From Sphingomonas sp. Leaf208 (GTDB lineage Bacteria; Pseudomonadota; Alphaproteobacteria; Sphingomonadales; Sphingomonadaceae): a stretch of DNA of 64,000 nucleotides. The position numbers and the translations under genes were made by a program. The notes beneath the pieces are model-generated. The model saw only the letters and a program-made list of their open reading frames with translations. It was not told where the DNA came from and did not search any database. Shown piece after piece: positions 17,651 through 24,763 of the stretch (position 1 is the stretch's first letter; each line of letters starts with the position of its first letter). The DNA lies in contig NZ_LMKH01000034.1 in the NCBI RefSeq assembly GCF_001421415.1, forward strand, positions 124,001 through 188,000, in the 5' to 3' direction.

Positions 17651-18052
17651 TCATCCGCCGACTGGATGACGATCCAGCCAGATATCGTTCTGCCAATCCT
17701 CATAGCCGAGCAACATTCCGAAGCTGCGCTCGTGGTCGTTGGTCCATCCGCCATAGTGGGTAATCAGCTCTGACATGGCATCAATGCGCCACGCTTCACC
17801 CGGCAGGGTGTAAAAGATGCGACGAGATTGCCAATCTGGACGAAGCGGGACTGGCTCATCGATGATTCGCCGTTCGAAGCGACCCGCATCAACATGGCGG
17901 TCGAACAAGCGCAGATACCGAAGCACGCACTCTGGCTCTCTGCCGACGATGTCGCTGAACATCGTCATCGGCTTGATACCCCTCAGCATGAGTCCAAGCT
18001 CCCGGTTTGTATGGACGAGGTAGGGTAGCGCTCGGAGGCTTTCGGGCAACAT
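17651..18052 (-). CDS. hypothetical protein, 133 residues
   Basis: I do not recognise this family. The protein is soluble, with no signal peptide or membrane helix. It is rich in Arg, Asp, Trp and His, for example CVLRYLRLFDRHVDAGRF, DWQSRRIFYTLPGEAWR and THYGGWTNDHERSFGMLLGYEDWQ. The acidic-aromatic tail GYEDWQNDIWLDRH resembles small immunity-like or addiction-related proteins, but this is only an impression. Base composition is more AT-rich than its neighbours. The ATG at 18052 was preferred to the GTG at 18061. Palindromes lie on both sides, consistent with an accessory insertion. Confidence 0.55.
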   Translation of the reverse strand: MLPESLRALPYLVHTNRELGLMLRGIKPMTMFSDIVGREPECVLRYLRLFDRHVDAGRFERRIIDEPVPLRPDWQSRRIFYTLPGEAWRIDAMSELITHYGGWTNDHERSFGMLLGYEDWQNDIWLDRHPVGG

Positions 18053-18112
18053 TGGACCCACTTACGCTAGCGCGGCAACGTCCGCTATTGCGGCGACCAC
18101 AGGCGCTAATCT

Positions 18113-18146
18113 CGCTAATGCAAAACTTTTGATTTTTGTATTAGCG
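18113..18146. repeat. AT-rich palindrome, CGCTAATGCAAAA/TTTTGTATTAGCG
   Basis: The 13-base arms pair with one G-T position and enclose the loop CTTTTGAT. It is the AT-richer relative of the palindrome at 17588-17614. Around it are three copies of a GTCCGCT motif (18080, 18166, 18202), with a fourth at 18746. The 18053-18297 interval contains no other gene I can support. Confidence 0.75.
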
Positions 18147-18297
18147 ATAGTGGCGATGAACGGATGTCCGCTTTCGAGACTGCCAGTTGCCAACCGGAAC
18201 CGTCCGCTATTGGGCGAAAACGGAATGGCTGAGATGGAGAGGAGGGAGGAAGTTCCCATTATCGCCGCAGCGACTTACTATCAACGGTACGCAAACG

Positions 18298-18711
18298 TTA
18301 TTGGCTGAGGTGCAAGCCGTTCATCGCCGCAAATGTGCGGACGAGATCGTCGCACGCTCTCTTGGAAGCTTCGCACAACACGCTCATCTCAATCTTTGAG
18401 CCGACCGCTCGGGAAATGACCTGTCGTTTCACGACGGCGGGGTAAGCCGCATACCCTTTCGGTGAGAATGACCAAATCGTGTAATCCGCCTCGCTTGTGG
18501 CGATCAGCCAACCGTTCTCCGTCGTAAAAACTACATTTCGGTTTGAGCGAAGATCGGCCATCGCAGCGGCCACTGTGTCATATCCAACCTGAGATCGAGT
18601 GGTCTCAGGAACCTCGGTGTGCACGGTCTGGCTGGCGGAAGTTGGCTGTGCGGTTCCGAAAAGAAGGGCAAGAACAGGACCAAGGCGGTACGCGCGGGCG
18701 GAGTGAGTCAT
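18298..18711 (-). CDS. hypothetical secreted protein, 137 residues
   Basis: The N-terminus is hydrophobic (LGPVLALLFGTAQPTSA), which looks like a Sec signal peptide with a cut near SAS. The mature part is small and mixed alpha/beta: VGYDTVAAAMADLRSNRNVVFTTENGWLIATS, IWSFSPKGYAAYPAVVKRQV and MSVLCEASKRACDDLVRTFAAMNG. The two cysteines in VLCEASKRACDDL may form a disulfide in the periplasm. I do not recognise a family and would not assign a function. It lies in the same AT-richer island as the gene at 17651. Confidence 0.6.
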   Translation of the reverse strand: MTHSARAYRLGPVLALLFGTAQPTSASQTVHTEVPETTRSQVGYDTVAAAMADLRSNRNVVFTTENGWLIATSEADYTIWSFSPKGYAAYPAVVKRQVISRAVGSKIEMSVLCEASKRACDDLVRTFAAMNGLHLSQ

Positions 18712-18819
18712 ACCTCACCGTAACTGAACTTCGAGAGTGCGCAACGTCCGCTTATGGGCAAGCGCAGTCGACCAATGCTGATCGGCAACTACGAAGCGGC
18801 GTCCGAATGACCGCGTTAC

Positions 18820-19611
18820 TTACCCCCGCACCCGATCGATCAACGCCATCGCCGCATGGGGTGCGCGAACCTTCGCGCCGTTGATGAAGAACACGAACGT
18901 CTCTCGCGGCGTCTTCGTCGGCGCGGCATCCTCGACATAGGGCAAGCCCTCGGGCCGTCCCCCCGCCGCCCAGGTCTTCGCCTTGTCCGCCCACTCGTCC
19001 AGCGCGGTCGGCGCGTAGCCGGCGACAAAGCGCTCCTCGGCATCCTCCAGTCGCGCATAGACGAAGTCGCCGGTCACGTCGGCGATCGCGGGATACTCGG
19101 CCGATTGCGCGAAGACGATCGCGACGCCCGCATCGCGGCACATCGAGACGAACTCCGGCACCGCGAAACTCTCATGCCGGACTTGTATCGCATGACGCAG
19201 CGCGAGCCCGTCCTGCTTGGCAGGCAACAGCTTGAGGAACGCGGCGAAATCGTCGGCGTCGAATTTCTTGGTCGCCATGAACTGCCATAGGATCGGCCCG
19301 AGCCGATCGCCGAGCTCGACGATCCCCTGCCCGGTGAACTTGGCGATCGACTCCCCCGCCTCGGCCAGCACCTTCCGGTTGGTGCAATAGCGCGACGCCT
19401 TTAGCGAGAAGACGAACCCGTCCGGCACCGCCTTCGCCCAGGATGCGAACGTCGCGGGCTTCTGGCTGCCGTAATAGGTGCCGTTGATCTCGATCGCGGT
19501 GACGTGTTCGGCGGCATAGTCGAGCTCGCGCTTCTGCGCCCATTTCTCCGGATAGAAGGTCCCGCGCCACGGCTCGTAGGTCCAGCCGCCAATACCGATT
19601 CTGATGGTCAT
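18820..19611 (-). CDS. DUF72 (YecE) family protein
   Basis: The 263-residue protein has the TIM-barrel-like DUF72 pattern: IRIGIGGWTYEPWRGTFYPEKW at the start, AIEINGTYYGSQKP near 41, and FVFSLKASRYCTNRK near 66. QVRHESF near 150 and TGDFVYARLE near 186 follow, then FFINGAK near the end. The family is found throughout bacteria; its biochemical role is not settled. It is encoded convergently to nothing nearby and shares its strand with the Crp/Fnr gene. The start was set at the ATG at 19611, because the longer open frame has no similarity upstream. Confidence 0.9.
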   Translation of the reverse strand: MTIRIGIGGWTYEPWRGTFYPEKWAQKRELDYAAEHVTAIEINGTYYGSQKPATFASWAKAVPDGFVFSLKASRYCTNRKVLAEAGESIAKFTGQGIVELGDRLGPILWQFMATKKFDADDFAAFLKLLPAKQDGLALRHAIQVRHESFAVPEFVSMCRDAGVAIVFAQSAEYPAIADVTGDFVYARLEDAEERFVAGYAPTALDEWADKAKTWAAGGRPEGLPYVEDAAPTKTPRETFVFFINGAKVRAPHAAMALIDRVRG

Positions 19612-19652
19612 GGGCGGGAGTGTAGCGCGCGGGAGAAGGGCTTGGCGATGCC

Positions 19653-20318
19653 CTATTCGGTGATGACGCCGCGCAGCCCCGGCAGGTCGAGAATACGGAC
19701 CTGCGCATAAGCCACCGCGACCAGGCCATCGCGCTCGAACCGCTTCAGATGCCGGTTGAGCGTCTGGCGCGCGATGCCGACGACGCCGGCGAGCTCCTCC
19801 TGACGGATCGTGATCCGACCATCCCCCGCCTGCGACGCACGCATCAGCGCCTGCGCCAGTCGCACACGGATCGACTGCCCGACGCTCTGCGCGATGAACC
19901 GCAAGGCGGTGCGTTGGTGCGCGCACACGAGCAGTCCGAGATCGCGGTAAAGCTCGGGGTCCGCCGCCGCCGCCCGCGCGAACGCCGCCACCGGCACATG
20001 CAGCAGTCGCGCCGTGCCGAACGCCGTCGCGTCATGCGGCCTGGGATGGCCATCAAGCGTCGACAATTCACCGAACCACGTTCCCGACCGCACGATCAGC
20101 GCGAGCAGTTCGGCACCATTGGCGGACAAGCCCTTCAACCGGACCTGTCCGTCCAGAACCGCCCACAACCCGTTCGGCGGATCGCCGGAGCCGTAGATCC
20201 GCGCGCCGTTCTCCAGCACCTCGACTCGCGCCTCCTGCAACAGGCGCTCGCGACGGCCCGCCGGTATCGCGCCGAACCAGCTATCGGTCGCCAGTATCGC
20301 GTGATCCGGATCGTGCAT
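19653..20318 (-). CDS. Crp/Fnr family transcriptional regulator
   Basis: The 221-residue protein has a cyclic-nucleotide-binding-like sensor domain (about 20-125; GARIYGSGDPPNGLWAVLDGQVRL and SGTWFGELSTLDG), the long dimer helix, and a C-terminal winged HTH (about 150-215; IRQEELAGVVGIARQTLNRHLKRFERDGLV). No N-terminal cysteine cluster for an FeS centre is visible, so an FNR-type oxygen sensor is unlikely. It is divergently transcribed from the aldolase-oxidase pair with 92 bases between start codons, and a palindrome is in that gap. It probably controls that pair; the effector is unknown. Confidence 0.88.
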   Translation of the reverse strand: MHDPDHAILATDSWFGAIPAGRRERLLQEARVEVLENGARIYGSGDPPNGLWAVLDGQVRLKGLSANGAELLALIVRSGTWFGELSTLDGHPRPHDATAFGTARLLHVPVAAFARAAAADPELYRDLGLLVCAHQRTALRFIAQSVGQSIRVRLAQALMRASQAGDGRITIRQEELAGVVGIARQTLNRHLKRFERDGLVAVAYAQVRILDLPGLRGVITE

Positions 20319-20345
20319 CGCGCAAGGCTAGGCGAAATTTCGAGA

Positions 20346-20363
20346 TTGTCACTATCGAGACAA
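20346..20363. promoter_or_regulatory. candidate operator palindrome between divergent Crp/Fnr and aldolase genes
   Basis: TTGTC and GACAA are placed as inverted half-sites with an 8-base spacer in the 92-base divergent interval. Two CGAGA direct repeats overlap it. The dyad resembles the layout of Crp/Fnr-type operators, but the sequence does not match TGTGA-N6-TCACA or TTGAT-N4-ATCAA. Assignment to the adjacent regulator is inference. Confidence 0.3.
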
Positions 20364-20410
20364 AGTTTGTTGAAGGCCGGTCGTACAAGGGATCAAACAT
20401 AAGGAGGCGG

Positions 20411-21211
20411 ATGATGGCAACGGCACTGAAGGCGATGGAACCGACGGCGGCGGAAACGACGATCAAGGACCAGGTATCGGCCGAGGAATGGGCGTTGCGC
20501 GTCGATCTCGCCGCTGCATACCGACTGGTCGCGCTCTACGGCTGGGACGATCTGATCTTCACGCATCTGTCCGCGCGCGTCCCCGGACCCGAGCATCATT
20601 TCCTGATCAACCCGTACACGCACATGTTCGAGGAGATCACCGCATCGTCGCTGGTCAAGATCGACGTCGACGGCAACAAGGTCATGGACACCCCTGCCCC
20701 GGTCAACCGCGCAGGCTTCGTGATCCACTCGGCGGTCCACGCCGCGCGCCACGACGCGGTGGCAGTGCTGCATCTCCATACCCCGCACGGCCAGGCGGTG
20801 TCGGCGATGGCCGAAGGGCTGCTCCCGCATACGCAGACGGCGATGATTGCCGGGCACGACGTCGCCTATCACGACTTCGAGGGCATCGCGACGGAACTGG
20901 AGGAACGCGAGCGGCTGGTGCAGGATCTCGGCACCAAAAATGCGATGATCCTGCGCAATCACGGCACGCTGACGGTCGGTGAATCGGTGCCGCAGGCGTT
21001 CCTCCGGATGTATTTCCTCGAACGCGCCTGCGAAGCCCAGGTTCTGATGCTCAGCGCCGGTCGCGAGAATCTGAACAATCCGAACCAAGGCGTTGCGGAG
21101 AAGGTCGAGGGGCAATCAAGTTCGACGGGCATGCGCATGCTCGCCGACGGGCTCGCCTGGCCGGCGTTGCTACGCAAGCTCGACCGCGTCAATCCGGGCT
21201 ATCGGGACTGA
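20411..21211 (+). CDS. class II aldolase/adducin family protein
   Basis: The 266-residue protein has the zinc-dependent class II aldolase fold. WDDLIFTHLSARVPG near residue 46 and the metal-site HLHTPHGQAVSAM near 120 are typical, and NAMILRNHGTLTVG near 178 supplies another metal-binding His. Such enzymes cleave or isomerise short sugar phosphates or hydroxy acids; the family also contains decarboxylases. AAGGAGG at 20401-20407 precedes ATGATG; the second ATG (20414) has the better spacing. It is followed 26 bases later by the FMN oxidase gene, so the two are probably one operon. The substrate is not known. Confidence 0.9.
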   Translation: MMATALKAMEPTAAETTIKDQVSAEEWALRVDLAAAYRLVALYGWDDLIFTHLSARVPGPEHHFLINPYTHMFEEITASSLVKIDVDGNKVMDTPAPVNRAGFVIHSAVHAARHDAVAVLHLHTPHGQAVSAMAEGLLPHTQTAMIAGHDVAYHDFEGIATELEERERLVQDLGTKNAMILRNHGTLTVGESVPQAFLRMYFLERACEAQVLMLSAGRENLNNPNQGVAEKVEGQSSSTGMRMLADGLAWPALLRKLDRVNPGYRD

Positions 21212-21237
21212 TCGCGACCAGCTTCGGAGGGCAACGC

Positions 21238-22404
21238 ATGCCGCATTACGGCGATTACCAGAACGAGATCTATTTCGCCGGCCTTGCCGGTGTCGTCCCG
21301 AAGTTGCCGGTCGATTTCGCATCGCTCGAGGCTCGGGCGGCAGCGGCCTTGCCACCGTCGGTGCTCGGCTACCTGCAGGGTGGATGCGGCGACGAATTCA
21401 CCCAACGCCAGAATGCCGACGCGTTCCGGCATTGGGGCATGACCCCGCGGATGATGGTCGATGCCACGCGCCGCGACCTGTCGATCGACCTGTTCGGGAT
21501 GACGCTGCCCAGCCCGATCTTCATGAGCCCGGTCGGGATCAACGGGATGTCCACGCAGGACGGCCACGGCGATCTCGCCGCCGCGCGGGCGGCCGCGCTG
21601 ACCGGCGTCCCGCTGGTCCAGTCGACGCTGTCGAACGATCCGCTCGAAAGCGTCGCCGCTGCGATGGGCGACGTGCCCGGCTTCTTCCAGCTCTACACGC
21701 CCAAGGACAAGCCGCTCGCCGAGAGCCTCGTCCACCGTGCCGAGGCGGCCGGATACAAGGCGATCGTCGTCACGCTCGACACCTGGGTCACCGGCTGGCG
21801 CCCGCGCGACCTGAACGTCGCGAACTTTCCGCAACTGCGCGGCCATGTGCTGGAGAATTACTTCAGCGACCCCGTCTTCCGCGCGATGCTTGCCAAGCCA
21901 CCGCGCGAGGACCTGCCCGCGGCGGTGCGGCAGTGGGCCGGGACGTTCGGCAAGGTGCTGACGTGGGACGACATGCCGTGGCTGCGGTCGATGACCAAGC
22001 TGCCGATCGTCCTTAAGGGGATCTGCCATCCCGACGACGCGCGGCGCGCGATCGATCTGGGGGCGGACGCGATCTATTGCTCGAACCACGGCGGACGCCA
22101 GGCGAATGGCGGGATCGCCGCGATCGACATGCTGCCCGCGGTGGTCGAGGCGAGCGGGGCCGTGCCGGTGCTGTTCGACTCCGGCGTGCGGTCGGGGAGC
22201 GACGTGGTCAAGGCACTCGCACTCGGCGCCACCGCGGTCGGGATCGGCCGGCCCTACACCTACGGCCTCGCGCTCGACGGCGCGAACGGCGCGGCGCATG
22301 TGCTGAAATGCATCCTCGCCGAAGCCGACCTACTGATGGCCGTAAACGGCTACCCGACGCTCGCCGCAGTCCGGGAGGCCGGAGCGACACGGACGGGGTA
22401 CTGA
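21238..22404 (+). CDS. FMN-dependent 2-hydroxy-acid oxidase/dehydrogenase
   Basis: The 388-residue flavoprotein has the (beta/alpha)8 fold of lactate oxidase, glycolate oxidase and lactate monooxygenase. Key sites are SPIFMSPVGINGM near residue 92 (FMN phosphate contact region), QLYTPKDK, TLDTWVTGWRPRDL near 178, and the catalytic SNHGGRQ near 281, followed by FDSGVRSGSDVVKALALGA. The TWVTGWRPRDLN loop looks more like lactate 2-monooxygenase relatives than L-lactate dehydrogenase LldD. GGAGGG precedes the ATG at a good distance. Together with the aldolase it suggests catabolism of a hydroxy acid, controlled by the divergent Crp/Fnr protein. Confidence 0.9.
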   Translation: MPHYGDYQNEIYFAGLAGVVPKLPVDFASLEARAAAALPPSVLGYLQGGCGDEFTQRQNADAFRHWGMTPRMMVDATRRDLSIDLFGMTLPSPIFMSPVGINGMSTQDGHGDLAAARAAALTGVPLVQSTLSNDPLESVAAAMGDVPGFFQLYTPKDKPLAESLVHRAEAAGYKAIVVTLDTWVTGWRPRDLNVANFPQLRGHVLENYFSDPVFRAMLAKPPREDLPAAVRQWAGTFGKVLTWDDMPWLRSMTKLPIVLKGICHPDDARRAIDLGADAIYCSNHGGRQANGGIAAIDMLPAVVEASGAVPVLFDSGVRSGSDVVKALALGATAVGIGRPYTYGLALDGANGAAHVLKCILAEADLLMAVNGYPTLAAVREAGATRTGY

Positions 22405-22414
22405 AACGAGACGA

Positions 22415-22606
22415 TCAGCCGGCGGTCTCGTCGAGTCGGCGTGCTTCCTCGACCAGCATCACCGGCACGCCGTCGCGAATCGGGTAAGCGAGCCCGGCAG
22501 CGTCCGAAATCAGTTCCTGCGTGGCCTCGTCATAGCGAAGCGGCGTGCGCGTCATCGGGCAGACGAGGCGTTCGAGCAGCCAGGGATCCAGGGTTTTCAT
22601 CGTCAA
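22415..22606 (-). CDS. Trm112 family protein
   Basis: The 63-residue protein matches bacterial Trm112 (YcaR): [17 protein letters not shown] at residues 9-25, [20 protein letters not shown] in the middle. One metal-binding cysteine position is present (C17) and the others are replaced, as in many bacterial members. In eukaryotes Trm112 activates methyltransferases; the bacterial role is less clear. It is the last gene of a chain whose start codons overlap stops by four bases. Confidence 0.9.
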   Translation of the reverse strand: MTMKTLDPWLLERLVCPMTRTPLRYDEATQELISDAAGLAYPIRDGVPVMLVEEARRLDETAG

Positions 22607-22791
22607 ACTCCTTCGCCCCGTGACGGCGGCGCCGCGGCGGCCTGGGCAATGCGACCGGACTCGCTGCCGATCCGTCGCTGCGTCGCAACGTGTTCGATCG
22701 CGGTAATCTTCTTGGGATCGAAGAGGTTGGCGAAGAACATGCCGATCATCATCACGGCGCCATGCGCGCGCCCCTTGCTGGGCGACTTCAT
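22603..22791 (-). CDS. hypothetical 62-residue protein in the thioredoxin-LON-Trm112 chain
   Basis: The small protein contains a short hydrophobic stretch ([16 protein letters not shown]) and a basic segment ([17 protein letters not shown]). It is overlapped by four bases at both ends, by the LON-domain gene upstream (ATGA at 22788) and by the Trm112 gene downstream (22603). This tight packing supports a real coding region and translational coupling. I do not recognise a family. It could be a single-helix membrane-associated or a small soluble protein. Confidence 0.6.
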   Translation of the reverse strand: MKSPSKGRAHGAVMMIGMFFANLFDPKKITAIEHVATQRRIGSESGRIAQAAAAPPSRGEGV

Positions 22792-23429
22792 TGCAACGTC
22801 ACCGATTCGTCACCGTCGTGTCGCCCGAAGAACTGCATCAGCTGGATGATCAATTCGGCACGCTGCTCGATATCCGGCGCTTCGAGCAACGCCTGCTTTG
22901 CGGCTGCGTCGAACGGTGCGATCTGCGCGATGCCGTTGACCAGGCTCTCGTCATCGAGCCGTCCGACCGCATCCCAATCGACCGCATAGCCCTGCATGTC
23001 CGCGAACCGGCGCGATTCCAGTTCCAGCGAAGAGCGCCGGCCGAGCGACAACGCGTCGTCCTCGATCAACGGCAACAACTCCGCCTCGACCTGGCGGAAC
23101 GCGGTCGTCACGTCGAGCTCGCGGACGATCCGGAACAGCGCGATGCCCTCCAGCACGACGTTGTAGCGCCCGTCGTCGAGCGCCTCGACTTCGGCGATCT
23201 TGCCGACGCAGCCGATGTCGTACAGCGCGTCCGCGTCGTCATGTGGTCCACCCCGCGGCTGGATCATCCCAATCCGCCGGTCGCGCGCCATCGCATCGCT
23301 GATCATCGCCCGATAGCGCGGCTCGAACATGTGCAGCGGCAGGTGCATGCCGGGGAACAGCAGCGCCCCCGGCAACGGGAAGATCGACAGTCGCGTGGTG
23401 GCGCGCGGGGGGGCGGACTCGGTGGTCAT
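22788..23429 (-). CDS. LON peptidase substrate-binding domain protein
   Basis: The 213-residue protein consists of a lone N-terminal LON (PUA-like) domain with no protease or ATPase part. Features are [33 protein letters not shown] near residues 15-45 (quoted as a region), IGMIQPRG, and [24 protein letters not shown] near 78. The partner or ligand of such solo domains is unknown. The ATG at 23429 overlaps the thioredoxin stop (23426) by four bases, which decides the start over the upstream ATG at 23474. Confidence 0.92.
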   Translation of the reverse strand: MTTESAPPRATTRLSIFPLPGALLFPGMHLPLHMFEPRYRAMISDAMARDRRIGMIQPRGGPHDDADALYDIGCVGKIAEVEALDDGRYNVVLEGIALFRIVRELDVTTAFRQVEAELLPLIEDDALSLGRRSSLELESRRFADMQGYAVDWDAVGRLDDESLVNGIAQIAPFDAAAKQALLEAPDIEQRAELIIQLMQFFGRHDGDESVTLQ

Positions 23430-24337
23430 CCGAACAGGATCGCAGACAGGCGGCGTCGCTGTCCAGACACCCACGGGTCTTCAAGCCCGACGACCTCGAA
23501 CAATTTCAGCAACTGCGTCCGAGCCGCGCCCTCGTTCCAGTCGCGCTCGGTGGCGATGATGCCAAGGAACGTGTCCGCCGCCGCATCACGGTCGTTCGCC
23601 GCCATCTGGCCGTTGGCGAGCGCGAACCGGGCCTGCAGGTCGTCGGGGTTCGCCTCGACCGCAGCGAGCAATGGCGACAGATCCTCAACCGGCGGGGCCG
23701 ACTGCGCAAGCGCAAGCGCCGCCTGTGCGCGGGTAATCGCCGAGTCCTTGGCGATCGCCGGATCGAGGTTCGCCAGCCAGTCCGTCGCTTCGTCGAGCTG
23801 CCCGGTCGCGACCAGCGCGCGGACGAAGCCGGCATGGACTTGCGGATGCTCGGGTGCGATCTCGGCGATTTCGCGGAAAATCCCGAGCGCGCGCTCGCCG
23901 TCATTGGCCGCCAGCGCCTCTTCGCCGATCGCGATCAATGGCTCGACGTCGGGCACCGCGTCGGTTGCGCCTGCTTCGATCGGCAGCTGCTTCAGCAACT
24001 GGTCGAGGATCACCCGCAGCTGCGATTCGGTCCGCGCGCTGGTCATGTCGGCGACCAGCTGGCCCTGGAACATCGCATAGATGGTCGGGATCGACTTGAT
24101 CTGGAATTGCGCGGCGATGAACTGGTTCTTGTCGGTATCGACCTTCGCCAGCACGACGCCCTTGTCGGCGTAATCCTCCGCGACCTTCTCCAGCGTCGGC
24201 GTCAGCGCCTTGCACGGCCCGCACCATTCCGCCCAGAAATCGATGATCACGAGGCTCGTCATCGACGGTTCGACGACATCGCGGCGGAACGCCTCGACGG
24301 CGTCCTTCTCCGCGGGGGACATTCCAAGCGTGGCCAA
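23426..24337 (-). CDS. thioredoxin-TPR chaperedoxin-like protein (CnoX/YbbN)
   Basis: The protein has a thioredoxin domain (about 25-125) with an intact WCGPCK active site in FWAEWCGPCKAL, cis-Pro in IKSIPTIYAM, and a C-terminal TPR-like region of about 150 residues (GERALGIFREIAEIAPEHPQVHAG, DDLQARFALANGQMAAND). This is the YbbN/CnoX layout, a cytosolic holdase and redox protein. The frame opens at TTG 24343, but GGAG abuts that codon. The TTG at 24337 has the GGAG six bases upstream and is the better start. First gene of the chain to LON, the 62-residue protein and Trm112. Confidence 0.9.
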   Translation of the reverse strand: MATLGMSPAEKDAVEAFRRDVVEPSMTSLVIIDFWAEWCGPCKALTPTLEKVAEDYADKGVVLAKVDTDKNQFIAAQFQIKSIPTIYAMFQGQLVADMTSARTESQLRVILDQLLKQLPIEAGATDAVPDVEPLIAIGEEALAANDGERALGIFREIAEIAPEHPQVHAGFVRALVATGQLDEATDWLANLDPAIAKDSAITRAQAALALAQSAPPVEDLSPLLAAVEANPDDLQARFALANGQMAANDRDAAADTFLGIIATERDWNEGAARTQLLKLFEVVGLEDPWVSGQRRRLSAILFG

Positions 24338-24570
24338 GTTCAACTCCCGTGTAATCCAGACGCGCTATCTGGGGCGCGCCCGCGGCGAATGCCACCTCTA
24401 GGATGGATAGGCATGCACGACAAACGTGCCTTGGCATTCGGCTCGCGGCGTCGAGGCCTCATTTGTCTTGCTTGCGGTTCCGACATCCATGGGTGCGCAT
24501 GGGCATAGATACGACCTTGCAAGACGGTGCCCCCGAATTGGCCAGCATTTCCATCTTCAGACAAGCCACC

Positions 24571-24670
24571 TCCCCGGCGAAGGGCGGGGTCCAGTTGGAA
24601 AGGTCGCAGTTACGGAGCGCAGCCTTTATCAGCAGCGTTTCCCAACTGGACCCCGGCCTCTGCCGGGGAG
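24571..24670. repeat. paired palindromic repeat, CTCCCCGGC family
   Basis: The left unit CTCCCCGGC-gaag-GGCGGGGTCCAGTTGG and the right unit CCAACTGGACCCCGGcctcTGCCGGGGAG are inverted partners about 45 bases apart. The element sits in the 420-base gap between the thioredoxin gene and the end of dnaE2. I see no gene in that gap; the 24344-24560 part has no recognisable structure. Confidence 0.9.
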
Positions 24671-24763
24671 AGGCCTCTATTCGGAGGGGGTAGGCGCCAA
24701 ACCGGTCCGGGTGACAGAGCGTTCGGCGATGTTGGGCACCACACCGACAAGCGCCGATAAACC

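Noticed and set aside
24344..24560. Small coding region between the thioredoxin gene and the repeat
   Set aside because: Frames in this stretch have no ribosome-binding site and no plausible protein composition.
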